Assembly (NCBI GenBank): GCA_026990035.1 | Contig: JALSIM010000026.1 | Span: 1-64,000 of the forward strand | Direction: 5' to 3' | Origin: Alphaproteobacteria bacterium | GTDB taxonomy: Bacteria; Pseudomonadota; Alphaproteobacteria; Geminicoccales; Geminicoccaceae | Length of the DNA: 64,000 nt | Shown here: in pieces, positions 27,130 through 35,549 of the stretch | Position numbering within the stretch: position 1 is the first letter of the stretch | Layout of the letters: every line of letters begins with the position of its first letter | Position numbers and translations under genes: made by a program | Notes under the pieces: model-generated | Database searches by the model: none | Told to the model about the DNA's origin: nothing | Seen by the model: the letters and a program-made list of their open reading frames with translations, nothing else

Positions 27130-27526
27130 CGAACATCGGCCTCCCTGTCAGCCAGTCGACCTCGAGTTTCACCCTGCCTCCCTCGCCGGCGAGAAGAAGG
27201 GTTCCGCCCGAGGCGGTTCCGTCGGGCAGAAAGGTGATCGGGCCGACGCCGCCGCCCGGCGGCACGGCGACCACGAGGCCCGGGGCCGCGGCGGCGATCT
27301 CCTCCCGGCTCACGACCCGCATCCGGCCCCGCAGGACCGCCTCGGCACCCGCCGCCTCCAGCAGCCCGCGGACGGCGGCGATCCGCCTCTCGAAGCTCTC
27401 CCCGGCGTCACCGGTCCGGTAACGGTGGACGAGCAGCCCCGAGACCAGCGCCAGCACCGTGACGACCACGAGCAGTTCCAGCAGGGTGAACCCCCTGTCA
27501 TCGGTCGCCGCTGGAGAGGTCCGCAT
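27119..27526 (-). CDS. gspH: Type II secretion minor pseudopilin GspH
   Basis: The 135-residue protein has the leader D-D-R-G followed by F-T-L-L-E-L-L-V-V-V-T-V-L-A, with Glu at mature position 5. The globular part ends in a beta-rich region typical of GspH/FimT. I chose the ATG at 27526, inside the 3' end of gspG (29-bp overlap). A longer frame adds only a charged extension before the leader. Confidence 0.85.
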   Translation of the reverse strand: MRTSPAATDDRGFTLLELLVVVTVLALVSGLLVHRYRTGDAGESFERRIAAVRGLLEAAGAEAVLRGRMRVVSREEIAAAAPGLVVAVPPGGGVGPITFLPDGTASGGTLLLAGEGGRVKLEVDWLTGRPMFGDP

Positions 27527-27944
27527 CTTCGCCTTCGCCCCCCGGTCGCCCGTCGGCGCCCAGCGACAGCAGTTCGAACGCGCTCTCCGCACCCGGTGCC
27601 CGGTAGACGAACGGATTACCCCAGGGATCCCGGGGGACCTCCTTCTCGTCGAGATAGGGTCCGCGCCAGCCTTCCACTCCGGGCGGTGCCTCGATCAGCG
27701 CATGCAACCCCTGTTCGGTGGTCGGATAGGAGCCGACGTCGAGACGGTAGAAATCGAGGACCGTGGCCAGCCGGTCGATCTGGAGACGCGCGGTGTCCTG
27801 ACGCGCCCCGCCCAGATAGCTCATCACCCGCGGCGCGACCAGCCCGGCGAGCAGTGCCAGCACCGCCAGCACGACCAGCAGCTCGAGCAGGGTGAAGCCG
27901 GCCTCGCCATCGCCAGTGCTCCGGGTTCGGCGCCAATTCCTCAA
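27498..27944 (-). CDS. gspG: Type II secretion major pseudopilin GspG
   Basis: GspG is the main pseudopilus subunit. The 148-residue product has the leader ending G-E-A-G before F-T-L-L-E-L-L-V-V-L-A-V-L-A-L-L (Glu at mature position 5). The family signatures S-Y-P-T-T-E-Q-G-L-H-A-L, G-P-Y-L-D, P-x-D-P-W-G-N-P-F-V-Y and L-L-S-L-G-A-D-G-R-P-G-G follow. The calcium-binding loop is thus intact. The start is a TTG at 27944 with AGGAG six bases upstream. Confidence 0.95.
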   Translation of the reverse strand: MRNWRRTRSTGDGEAGFTLLELLVVLAVLALLAGLVAPRVMSYLGGARQDTARLQIDRLATVLDFYRLDVGSYPTTEQGLHALIEAPPGVEGWRGPYLDEKEVPRDPWGNPFVYRAPGAESAFELLSLGADGRPGGEGEDADLSSGDR

Positions 27945-28017
27945 TGACCTCTCCTTCGTCCTGTCGCCCTTCCCACCGGCGGAGGTCGGCGTCCCGGTCG
28001 CCCGGTGCCGTCGGCCC

Positions 28018-28482
28018 CTACTCGAGAATCGTGTATTCTTCGTAGGCGTCCTCGGTCTCGATCACGAGCCGCGTGGGCTCGATGTCGGTCACGCGCCAGC
28101 CGGCGATCTCCGAGCCGACGGTCAGCCGCAGCGGCTCGGACCGGTCCGGAAGGGCGACCAGCGCGACGATGCGCCCGTCGTGCAGGACGGTGCCGAGAAA
28201 CGCGATCCCGGGATCCGCGGGCGGGAGATCACCGGCTTCCGGCTCGACCGCGGCCGGATCCACCGCCGCCCGGAGGACCGGCGCCGGCGGCTCGGGACGT
28301 CGCCCGGGACGGAACAGCGGCCGTTCGACGATCGCCCGATAGGGTTCCGTCTCCGGCTCGGCTCCGGGTGTGCTGTCGGCGAGAGCCGTGCCCGCCGTCG
28401 CGAGAATGCCGGACAGCAGGCCGATCCGGATGCCCGTGCGCCCGAAGGGCCGTCCGATCGCCGATGGCCGTCTACCGCTCAT
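28018..28482 (-). CDS. gspC: Short GspC-like type II secretion protein
   Basis: The 154-residue protein has an N-terminal hydrophobic segment (I-G-L-L-S-G-I-L-A-T-A-G-T-A-L-A), then E-R-P-L-F-R-P-G-R-R-P and a homology-region-like domain with A-F-L-G-T-V-L-H-D-G-R-I-V-A-L-V and L-T-V-G-S-E-I-A-G-W-R-V. This matches the periplasmic HR domain of GspC, which contacts GspD. There is no PDZ or coiled-coil part, so it is much shorter than classical GspC and could equally be labelled GspN- or PilP-like. It lies between gspF and gspG. Confidence 0.65.
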   Translation of the reverse strand: MSGRRPSAIGRPFGRTGIRIGLLSGILATAGTALADSTPGAEPETEPYRAIVERPLFRPGRRPEPPAPVLRAAVDPAAVEPEAGDLPPADPGIAFLGTVLHDGRIVALVALPDRSEPLRLTVGSEIAGWRVTDIEPTRLVIETEDAYEEYTILE

Positions 28483-28561
28483 GCTTTTGTCTGTCCGTCC
28501 TCGTCTTTCGCGCGAACCAAAGAACAGACGCGGACCGGGGCGCCCTTATTCCGCACCACGG

Positions 28562-29770
28562 TCAGAAGGCCAGGGTGTTGACGGAGAGCAGGGCCGAGAG
28601 CACGGCACCGAGAATTCCGGCCACCAGCGCACCGAGGAGGATGATCAGAATCGGCTCGACGAGCTGCACCAGCCGCTTCAGGCGCTCGCTCACCCGCTCC
28701 TCGAGATTCCCGGCCAGAAAGGCCGCCGTGGCCTGCAGCCGGCCGCTCTCCTCCCCGGTACGCAGCAGGCGGAGGGCGAGCGGGGCGAGGATGTCGGCCT
28801 CCGTCAGACAGTCCGCGAGCCGCCGCCCTTCGCGCAGCCCTCTCGCCACTTCGGCGACCGCCCGCGCGGCGTGGCGATTGGTCACCATGCCCCGGGTCAG
28901 CCGGACCGCGTTGGGCAGATCCAGTCCACCTTCCAGCAACAGGGCCAGACCGCGGGTGAATTCGGCGCTGGTGCGCTCCCGGGAAAGCGTACGGAACCCC
29001 GGCAGGATCAGGGCCAGCCGGTCTCCGAGCTCGGCCGCCCTCGGCAGACGCCGCAGACCGAGCGGCAGCAGGGCGAGCAGCAGGACGCCGCCGGCCACCA
29101 TCTCGAAGCGGCCGCGCAGCAGATCGGAAGCGGCGAACACGAAGCGGGCGGCCGCCGGCAGATCGGCGCGCCGCTCGCCGACCAGGGGCACGAGTTCCGG
29201 TATCACCACCCCGAGAATGAAGGCGATCGCCAGCAGGCCGGCGATCGCCAGCACCGCGGGATAGAGCAGCGCCGCCGAAACCTGGCGGCGAAAGCGCTCG
29301 CGTCGCTCCCGCAGTTCCGCGAGATGGCCGAGGGCCTCCGGGAGCCTGCCGGCGGCCTCGCCGGCGGCCACCACCGCCACATAGGCGGCATCGAACAGAT
29401 CCGGAAAGGCGGCCAGCGCCCGGCTGAGGGCGACGCCGGAGCGCACCTGCTGGCGGACCGTCGCCAGCATCGCGCTCGCGACGCGGTCGGAAAGGCCTTC
29501 GGCGATGGCGGCGAGCGCCCGTTCGAGCCGCTCCCCGGCGCCCAGCAGCACGGCCAGCTCGCGGGTCAGCGAGGTGACGAGGCGGCTGCGATCGCGATGC
29601 GGGAACGTGGCGATGCGCGCCCACCGGCCGCGTCCGGCGGGCCAGGCCCGGACGGGGATGAGACCACGCCCCTTGAGGCGTTCGAGGGCGCCGCGCTCGT
29701 CCACCGCCTCGATCCTGCCGCTGACCGACTCCCCCTCCGCCGTCAGGGCGCGGAACAGGAAGACGGGCAT
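28562..29770 (-). CDS. gspF: Type II secretion inner-membrane protein GspF
   Basis: This 402-residue polytopic platform protein begins M-P-V-F-L-F-R-A-L-T-A-E-G. It carries two GspF domains (about 65-190 and 270-390), with L-T-R-E-L-A-V-L-L-G-A-G, R-E-R-R-E-R-F-R-R-Q-V and later G-L-A-L-L-L-E-G-G-L and R-T-G-E-E-S-G-R-L as internal repeats of the fold. The ATG overlaps the gspE stop by one base. Confidence 0.94.
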   Translation of the reverse strand: MPVFLFRALTAEGESVSGRIEAVDERGALERLKGRGLIPVRAWPAGRGRWARIATFPHRDRSRLVTSLTRELAVLLGAGERLERALAAIAEGLSDRVASAMLATVRQQVRSGVALSRALAAFPDLFDAAYVAVVAAGEAAGRLPEALGHLAELRERRERFRRQVSAALLYPAVLAIAGLLAIAFILGVVIPELVPLVGERRADLPAAARFVFAASDLLRGRFEMVAGGVLLLALLPLGLRRLPRAAELGDRLALILPGFRTLSRERTSAEFTRGLALLLEGGLDLPNAVRLTRGMVTNRHAARAVAEVARGLREGRRLADCLTEADILAPLALRLLRTGEESGRLQATAAFLAGNLEERVSERLKRLVQLVEPILIILLGALVAGILGAVLSALLSVNTLAF

Positions 29771-31512
29771 CACCAGTCCTCGGTGACCCGGCAGACGTCC
29801 CGGAGCGTCGTCTGCCCGGCCAGGCATTTGGCGGCGCCGTCCTCGAACATGGTGGTCATCCCCCGACGACGGGCGAGGGCCAGCAGTTCCTGGGTCGAAC
29901 GGCGGGCACGGATCGCCTCCCGGATCTCCTCGTCGATCTCGAAGAACTCGAAGATGCCGATGCGGCCGACATAGCCCATCCCTTCGCAGGCCCGACAACC
30001 GGCCGGACGGTACAGGGTGATTTCGCCTCCGGCGGCGATTCCGGCGCGCCGCAGCAGCTCCCGCTCGCCGCCCTCGGCGGCCGCCGGACGACGGCATTCG
30101 GGGCAGAGCAGACCGACCAGACGCTGGCCGAGCACGCCACGCACGACCGAGGCCAGGAGATAGGGCTCGACGCCCATGTCCAGGAGACGGGCGATGGCAC
30201 CGGCGGCGGTGTTGGTGTGCAGGGTGGTGAGCAGCAGATGACCGGTCAGCGCCGCATGAACGGCCACTTCGGCGGTCTCCGGATCGCGCGTCTCGCCGAC
30301 CATCACCGTGTCCGGATCGTGGCGCAGCACGGCCCGCAGGACGCGGGCGAAATCGAGACCGATTTCCGGCCGTACCTGGATCTGGGTGATGCCGGGAAGC
30401 TGGTATTCGATCGGATCCTCGATCGACACGATCTTGGCCGCCGTCGCATCGAGCCGCTGCAGCGCCGCGTAGAGGGTGGTCGTCTTGCCGCTGCCGGTGG
30501 GACCGGTCACCAGCAGCATTCCGTGCGGCGCCACGAGCTGCCGCGAAAACCGGGCCTCCACCGCCGGCGGCAGACCCAGCTCACCGAGCCCGACCCGCCG
30601 CTGGGCGTGATCGAGCACGCGCACGACCGCGCTTTCGCCGTGAATCGTCGGCATCGTCGCCACCCGCAGATCGACCTCGCGACCGCAGATCCGCAGACGG
30701 GTGCGCCCGTCCTGGGGCAGCCGCCGCTCGGCGACATCGAGTCCGGCCAGGATCTTGATCCGCGACACGACCGCAGGTCCGAGCCGGGCCGGCGGAGCCG
30801 CGGTTTCCCGCAGGGTCCCGTGAACCCGCAGCCGGACGCGCAGCCTTTCGGCTGTCGGTTCGACGTGGAGATCGGAGGCGCGGAGCCGCACCGCGTCCGT
30901 GAGGAGCTGTTCCACCAGCCGCACCACGGGCGCCTCTTCCGCCTCGCCGACGGCATCCGCCGCCTCCCCGCCGCCCTCCTCCTCGCCGATGTCGGCGACG
31001 ATCCGGGCGATCGCCTCCGCGCCCTGATCCCAGTAGCGGGCATGGGCGGCCTCGACGAGCAGGAGCGGCACCGCGATCGGAACGATGTTGCGGCCGCTGG
31101 CCACCGCCGCCGCATGGACCAGGGTGGCATCCGCCGGATCGGCCATCCCCAGCCGCAGGTTCCGCTCGTCGGCGGCGAGCGGCAGGAGGCGATTGTGACG
31201 CAGGAAGCTGCGGGCGAACACATCCTCGAGGAGCGGCGCCGGGGGGATCTCCTCGGGACCGGCGCGCGCGATCCCGAAATAGGCGACGGTGGTCGTCACC
31301 CATTCCTCGTCGTCCAGCAGTTCGAGCTCGCGCAGGACCACCGGCAGGGGCAAGCCCCTCTCGGCGGCGAGCCGCTCGGCGCGCGCCGCCGCTTCCGTGC
31401 CCAGACGGCCGCCGGCCACCAGCGCGGCGAGGATCGGGTGGTCGATCGCCGCCTCCTGTTTCCCCGAAGACGCGGGCGAGCCGCGCCTTCGTCCCGAGAT
31501 TCCCGTCAGCAT
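29770..31512 (-). CDS. gspE: Type II secretion ATPase GspE
   Basis: GspE is the cytoplasmic hexameric ATPase that drives pseudopilus assembly. The 580-residue product (ATG at 31512) has an N1E/MshEN-type N-terminal domain, Walker A G-P-T-G-S-G-K-T at 337-344, the Asp box I-E-D-P-I-E-Y, Walker B D-P-D-T-V-M-V-G-E-T-R-D and the zinc tetracysteine module Cys470, Cys473, Cys506 and Cys509. An upstream in-frame extension reaches toward the tRNA-Gly gene but has no similarity. It is the first gene of the operon. Confidence 0.93.
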   Translation of the reverse strand: MLTGISGRRRGSPASSGKQEAAIDHPILAALVAGGRLGTEAAARAERLAAERGLPLPVVLRELELLDDEEWVTTTVAYFGIARAGPEEIPPAPLLEDVFARSFLRHNRLLPLAADERNLRLGMADPADATLVHAAAVASGRNIVPIAVPLLLVEAAHARYWDQGAEAIARIVADIGEEEGGGEAADAVGEAEEAPVVRLVEQLLTDAVRLRASDLHVEPTAERLRVRLRVHGTLRETAAPPARLGPAVVSRIKILAGLDVAERRLPQDGRTRLRICGREVDLRVATMPTIHGESAVVRVLDHAQRRVGLGELGLPPAVEARFSRQLVAPHGMLLVTGPTGSGKTTTLYAALQRLDATAAKIVSIEDPIEYQLPGITQIQVRPEIGLDFARVLRAVLRHDPDTVMVGETRDPETAEVAVHAALTGHLLLTTLHTNTAAGAIARLLDMGVEPYLLASVVRGVLGQRLVGLLCPECRRPAAAEGGERELLRRAGIAAGGEITLYRPAGCRACEGMGYVGRIGIFEFFEIDEEIREAIRARRSTQELLALARRRGMTTMFEDGAAKCLAGQTTLRDVCRVTEDW

Positions 31513-31675
31513 CAGAGCCCGTCCGCGCCGCGATGGAACGAGACGACCGGACCGGGCGATCGGCCGGCCCTCGCCGAGCCCGTCTACCAGAGACGCGCGG
31601 GCTCGGAAATGCGCAACCGTCACCCCGAGGAGGGAGTTGACCTTCGCGCCGCGATCCCTAATCAATAGAGCCGAG

Positions 31676-31750
31676 GCGGGTGTAGTTCAGTGGTAGAACG
31701 GCAGCTTCCCAAGCTGCATGTCGTGGGTTCGATTCCCATCACCCGCTCCA
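31676..31750 (+). tRNA. tRNA-Gly (anticodon CCC)
   Basis: A full cloverleaf is present: acceptor GCGGGTG / CACCCGC, anticodon stem GCAGC / GCTGC with loop TTCCCAA (anticodon CCC, codon GGG), T arm GTGGG-TTCGATT-CCCAT, discriminator T and encoded CCA. It is divergent from the gspE operon. Confidence 0.97.
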
Positions 31751-31850
31751 TCTTTCGCCAAGCTGCCGGTCGCGATAGGATCCTCGCCGGACGGTGGGCG
31801 TCCGGCCGTCCGGAGGATGGCCATCGGACGGGAAGGCGGGGAGGAAACCG

Positions 31851-32537
31851 ATGCTGGCACGCGACGTCATGACCAGGAACGTCGTCACCGTGGAACCCGA
31901 CACGGCGGTCGCCGACATCGCCCGCCTGCTGCTCGAAAAACGCATCAGCGGCGTCCCGGTGGTCGAGCCCGACGGGCGTCTGGTGGGCATCGTCAGCGAA
32001 GGCGATCTCATGCGCCGGATCGAGGAAGGCGGCCCGCATCGCGGCTCCTGGTGGCTGGCGATGCTCGGCATCCCCGAGGAACGCGCCGCGGAGTACGTGC
32101 GCACCCACGGCCGGAAGGCGCGGGACGTGATGACCCGCCACCTCGTGACGGTGACGCCGGAGATGCCGATCGGCAAGGTCGCGCGCCTGCTGGAAGAGCA
32201 CCATGTCAAGCGGGTGCCGGTGGTCGAAGACGGCCGTCTCGTGGGGATCATCAGCCGCGCCGACCTGCTGCGGGCGATCGCCAGCCGGCACGAGGCGCCT
32301 CCCGCGGCGGCCGACGACAGCGCCCTCCGCGAGCGGCTTCTGAAGGAACTCGAGACCGCCGGTCTCGACTACCATCCCTATGTGAACATCGTCGTCGCCG
32401 ACGGTATCGTCCATCTCTGGGGGCTCGTCTCCTCCAAGGCCGAGGCCGAGGCGCTCCGCGTGGCCGCGGAATCGGTCGAGGGCGTGCGGGGGGTCGACAG
32501 CCATCTGGCCGTCCTGCCCGCCACCGCCCATCTCTAG
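31851..32537 (+). CDS. CBS-pair and BON domain protein
   Basis: The 228-residue cytoplasmic protein has two CBS motifs (about 1-62 and 83-145). Each opens with D-V-M-T-R and contains a V-P-V-V-E-x-D-G-R-L-V-G-I core; together they form a Bateman pair that usually binds adenine nucleotides. A BON domain follows (about 155-225, V-N-I-V-V-A-D-G-I-V-H-L-W-G). The ATG at 31851 follows GGGGAGGAAACCG. The target is unknown. It overlaps the convergent otsB 3' end by 4 bp. Confidence 0.9.
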   Translation: MLARDVMTRNVVTVEPDTAVADIARLLLEKRISGVPVVEPDGRLVGIVSEGDLMRRIEEGGPHRGSWWLAMLGIPEERAAEYVRTHGRKARDVMTRHLVTVTPEMPIGKVARLLEEHHVKRVPVVEDGRLVGIISRADLLRAIASRHEAPPAAADDSALRERLLKELETAGLDYHPYVNIVVADGIVHLWGLVSSKAEAEALRVAAESVEGVRGVDSHLAVLPATAHL

Positions 32538-33370
32538 CCGCCGGAACCCTCCCGCGCCTTCCCGCGGCAGCCCTCCAGCAGCGCACCCAGGAACGCCCGC
32601 ACCTCCCCGGGGTCGCGCAGACGGTAGCGGGCGTGGGTCGGACGCCGATCCTCGCCGACGACGATACCGACGCCGCGATCCCCGAGACGGCGGAACGCGT
32701 CCTCGTCGGTCGTATCGTCACCGAGGAAGACCGGGCGGACCGCGGATCCCATCACCTCGGCCAGGAGCCAGAGCACCGCCCGACCCTTGTCCCAGTCCTT
32801 GGCCGGCCGCAGCTCGATCACCTTCTTGCCGGCACCCATCCGGAGCGCGGGACGGTTCCCGTTGACCTGGCGGAGACGGTCCTCCACCGCCTCCGCGACC
32901 GCTCCCGGGGCGTCACGGAAATGAACCGCGATGGCGTAGGGCTTGCGCTCCACCCAGACACCGGGAAGGTCCGCCACCGCCTCGACGACGTCCCCTTCGG
33001 CGGCATCCAGTTCGGCGGCGAAAGCTGCGCCCTCGTCGTGGACCAGCCCGCCGGGACCGAGGATCTCGAACCCGTGGCTGCCGGCGATGTAGACCTCGGC
33101 GAGATCCACCAGTCTCCGCACATCGGCGGCGGCCCGGCCGCTGACGATCGCCACCGGAATGCGGGCCGCCAGCTCGGCGAGGATCCGGCGGAGCCCGGCA
33201 TCGAGCCTCGCGAGACGAGGATGGGCGGCGATCGGCGCCAGGGTACCGTCGAAATCCAGGAACAGGGCGAGGCGTCCGCGACGGCAGTCGGCCGCCAGCT
33301 CGGCGAGCACGCGCCGGGCATGGGGAAGCTCTTCCAGACGGCGCGGCGTCGAAGCGCGATGGCGGTTCAT
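32534..33370 (-). CDS. otsB: Trehalose-6-phosphate phosphatase
   Basis: This HAD-family phosphatase would dephosphorylate trehalose 6-phosphate. The 278-residue product has the nucleophile motif D-F-D-G-T-L-A-P-I (Asp39 and Asp41), [20 protein letters not shown] and the C-terminal [12 protein letters not shown]. The trehalose-phosphate synthase gene otsA is not in the window. No clear ribosome binding site precedes the ATG. Confidence 0.93.
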   Translation of the reverse strand: MNRHRASTPRRLEELPHARRVLAELAADCRRGRLALFLDFDGTLAPIAAHPRLARLDAGLRRILAELAARIPVAIVSGRAAADVRRLVDLAEVYIAGSHGFEILGPGGLVHDEGAAFAAELDAAEGDVVEAVADLPGVWVERKPYAIAVHFRDAPGAVAEAVEDRLRQVNGNRPALRMGAGKKVIELRPAKDWDKGRAVLWLLAEVMGSAVRPVFLGDDTTDEDAFRRLGDRGVGIVVGEDRRPTHARYRLRDPGEVRAFLGALLEGCRGKAREGSGG

Positions 33371-33504
33371 GAGGCGCAGCGGTTCCGCAGGTACGGGAGC
33401 CCGGTTCCGGACGACCGGGGCTGTTTAACGACATCGGGAGATTTTGTCAGGTGCCGGGAAGGGGCTAGGATGCCGCGCCGACAACCGAAGGGGGTGAACG
33501 CCGC

Positions 33505-34302
33505 ATGTCGCTGCCGGCCACGACGGGAACCGGCCCGGAAGGCGAGCCGGGCGAGGAGAGACGGTTCGAATCCGGTTCCGTCATTTTCGCCCAGGGTGAA
33601 GCGAGTGAGCAGGTCGCCCTGCTGCTGGAAGGCGAGGTGGAGATCGTCCGCCGTCTGGGACGTCGCGAGGTGGTCGTGGGGATCGTCCGGAGCGGCGAAT
33701 ACGTGGGCGAGATGGGGGCCATCGAAGGCCGTCCGCGCAGCGCCGGCGTACGGGCCCGAACGCCGGTCGTGGCCCGGTTCCTCGATCGCCGGCGTTTCCT
33801 CGACGAGATCAGCCGGCATCCCGAGCTCGCCCGCGAACTGCTGCGGCGGCTGAGCGAGCGCTTGCGCAGTGCCGACGACCGGCTGGTCGAGCTTTCGGCG
33901 GACCAGCCCGTACCGGCGGCCGAGGAGCTCCCGGCGGTGCGGATCCTTCCCGCATCACCGGAACTGGAACGGCAGATGCCGGCGGAAGGGCTCGTGGTCG
34001 GCCATTTTCCCTTCGCCGTCGGCCGACGGCCCGACCGGGGCGAGCGGGCGCCCACGGCGCCCGTGGATCTCGCCCTCGTCGACAGCCGTCCGTACCGTCT
34101 GTCGCGACATCACTTCGTGATCCTGCGTACCGAAGACGGCCTCGTCGTATCGGACACCTCGAGCAAGCTCGGTACGGCGGTCGGCGACACCTACATCGGG
34201 CAGGATTTCCCACGCTCGCGGGCGGCGCTGCGACGGGGCGAAAACCTGGTGATCGCCGGCGGGCTGCATTCCCCCTACCGTTTCCGGATCGTCACCGGCT
34301 GA
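33505..34302 (+). CDS. Cyclic-nucleotide-binding domain fused to an FHA-like domain
   Basis: The 265-residue protein has a CAP-ED-like domain at about 18-130 (F-E-S-G-S-V-I-F-A-Q-G-E-A-S-E-Q-V-A-L-L, then G-E-Y-V-G-E-M-G-A-I-E-G-R-P-R-S-A). The second half (about 160-262) reads like a forkhead-associated domain: F-A-V-G-R-R-P, then Y-R-L-S-R-H-H-F-V-I, V-S-D-T-S-S-K-L-G-T. There is no helix-turn-helix, so it is not a Crp-type DNA-binding regulator. It probably joins a cyclic-nucleotide or small-molecule signal to phosphothreonine recognition. No kinase gene is adjacent. Confidence 0.75.
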   Translation: MSLPATTGTGPEGEPGEERRFESGSVIFAQGEASEQVALLLEGEVEIVRRLGRREVVVGIVRSGEYVGEMGAIEGRPRSAGVRARTPVVARFLDRRRFLDEISRHPELARELLRRLSERLRSADDRLVELSADQPVPAAEELPAVRILPASPELERQMPAEGLVVGHFPFAVGRRPDRGERAPTAPVDLALVDSRPYRLSRHHFVILRTEDGLVVSDTSSKLGTAVGDTYIGQDFPRSRAALRRGENLVIAGGLHSPYRFRIVTG

Positions 34303-34424
34303 CGGCGGGGAAGGATCACCTCCGGGTTTTCCCTCCCCAGCCCGCGGCTTTTTGCGTATCGTCGCCGCGCGACTCGGCTTCGGCCGAGTTGTGCCGACAA
34401 CCGATCCAATCGGGGAGGAGACCC

Positions 34425-35489
34425 ATGTGGCGTTCGACGGGTACGGCCGCGCTGGCGGTCGCGATGATGGCCTTCGGCGCGGCGGACGAGGTCCGCGCGC
34501 AATGCTCGCCGGAAAACTGGCAGGAATGCGGCGGCAAGCCCTGGGTGATCGGCGAGCCGGAGACGCCGATCGGCGAGAAATGGTGGCCCCATCCGCTCTG
34601 GGGTGAAGGCGACGAGGCCGGCTCCACCAACTGGTACACCAAGCCCGAAGTGGTGATGCGGGCGATCGCCGAGGCCGACAAGGGCAAGGTCTACAAGCTC
34701 GGCCGCCCCTACGAAGCGAAGATGCCGCTGTTCGGTGCCCGGAAGTTCAGCCTGCGCATTCCGGGCACCCCCACCGGCGGTCCGTTCGGTGCCAACAGGA
34801 TCATCTGGCACGACGAGTTCCTGGCCACCGAGATCGGCCAGGTGGGCACCCAGTTCGACGGGCTCGGCCATATCGGCGTCATGATCGGCGGTCCCGGCGA
34901 CAAGGACCGGATGCGCTTCTACAACGGCTTCACCGAGACCGAGGTGGGCGATGCCTACGGGCTGAAGAAGCTCGGGACGGAAAAGCTCCACCCCATCGTC
35001 GCCCGCGGCGTCCTTCTCGACATCGCCGGCGCGCGGGGCGTGGAGATGATGGAGGCCGGTGACGAAATCACCATGGCCGACGTCAGGGCCGCGCTCGAGC
35101 GGCAGGGCATGGCCGATTTCCAGTTCGCCGAAGGTGACGGCGTCTTCTTCCATACCGGCTGGGGCAAGCTGTGGAACGTCGACAACGAGAAGTTCAATTC
35201 CGGCGCCCCCGGCATCGGCATGGAGGTGGCCCGCTGGCTCACCGACGAGGTCAAGGCCGGCGTCGTCGGGGCCGACACCTGGCCCACCGAGGTGGTCCCC
35301 AATCCCGATCCCGCCTGCGCCTTCTGCGTCCATCAGCACCTCATGCCGCGGCACGGGCTCGTCAACCAGGAGAACATGTACCTGGACGAGCTGGTCGCGG
35401 ATGGTGTGTGGACCTTCATGTACGTCTACAGCCCGGTGCCCATCGTCGGGGCCACGGGGTCGATCGGCGCGCCGGTGGCCATCGACTGA
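34425..35489 (+). CDS. Secreted cyclase-family (kynurenine formamidase-like) hydrolase
   Basis: The 354-residue protein has a signal peptide (T-A-A-L-A-V-A-M-M-A-F-G-A-A-D-E-V-R-A before Q-C) and a PF04199 cyclase domain. Its metal region reads T-E-I-G-Q-V-G-T-Q-F-D-G-L-G-H-I-G, the variant form of the H-x-G-T-H-x-D motif found in many secreted members. A second conserved stretch is F-F-H-T-G-W-G-K. The four cysteines (two near the mature N-terminus, C-A-F-C later) suggest disulfides. The ATG follows GGGGAGGAGACCC. The substrate is unknown. Confidence 0.8.
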   Translation: MWRSTGTAALAVAMMAFGAADEVRAQCSPENWQECGGKPWVIGEPETPIGEKWWPHPLWGEGDEAGSTNWYTKPEVVMRAIAEADKGKVYKLGRPYEAKMPLFGARKFSLRIPGTPTGGPFGANRIIWHDEFLATEIGQVGTQFDGLGHIGVMIGGPGDKDRMRFYNGFTETEVGDAYGLKKLGTEKLHPIVARGVLLDIAGARGVEMMEAGDEITMADVRAALERQGMADFQFAEGDGVFFHTGWGKLWNVDNEKFNSGAPGIGMEVARWLTDEVKAGVVGADTWPTEVVPNPDPACAFCVHQHLMPRHGLVNQENMYLDELVADGVWTFMYVYSPVPIVGATGSIGAPVAID

Positions 35490-35512
35490 ACCACCTCCGA
35501 CCACCCATCACG

Positions 35513-35534
35513 CGGGGGGCTTCGGCCCCCCGCA
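35513..35534. terminator. UUCG-capped hairpin between convergent genes
   Basis: A 9-bp GC stem (GCGGGGGGC / GCCCCCCGC) closes a TTCG loop between the convergent cyclase and mntH genes. No T-run follows on either strand, so it may act as a weak or Rho-assisted bidirectional terminator or as an RNA 3' stabiliser. Confidence 0.6.
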
Positions 35535-35549
35535 TCCGTTCGGCCCGGA

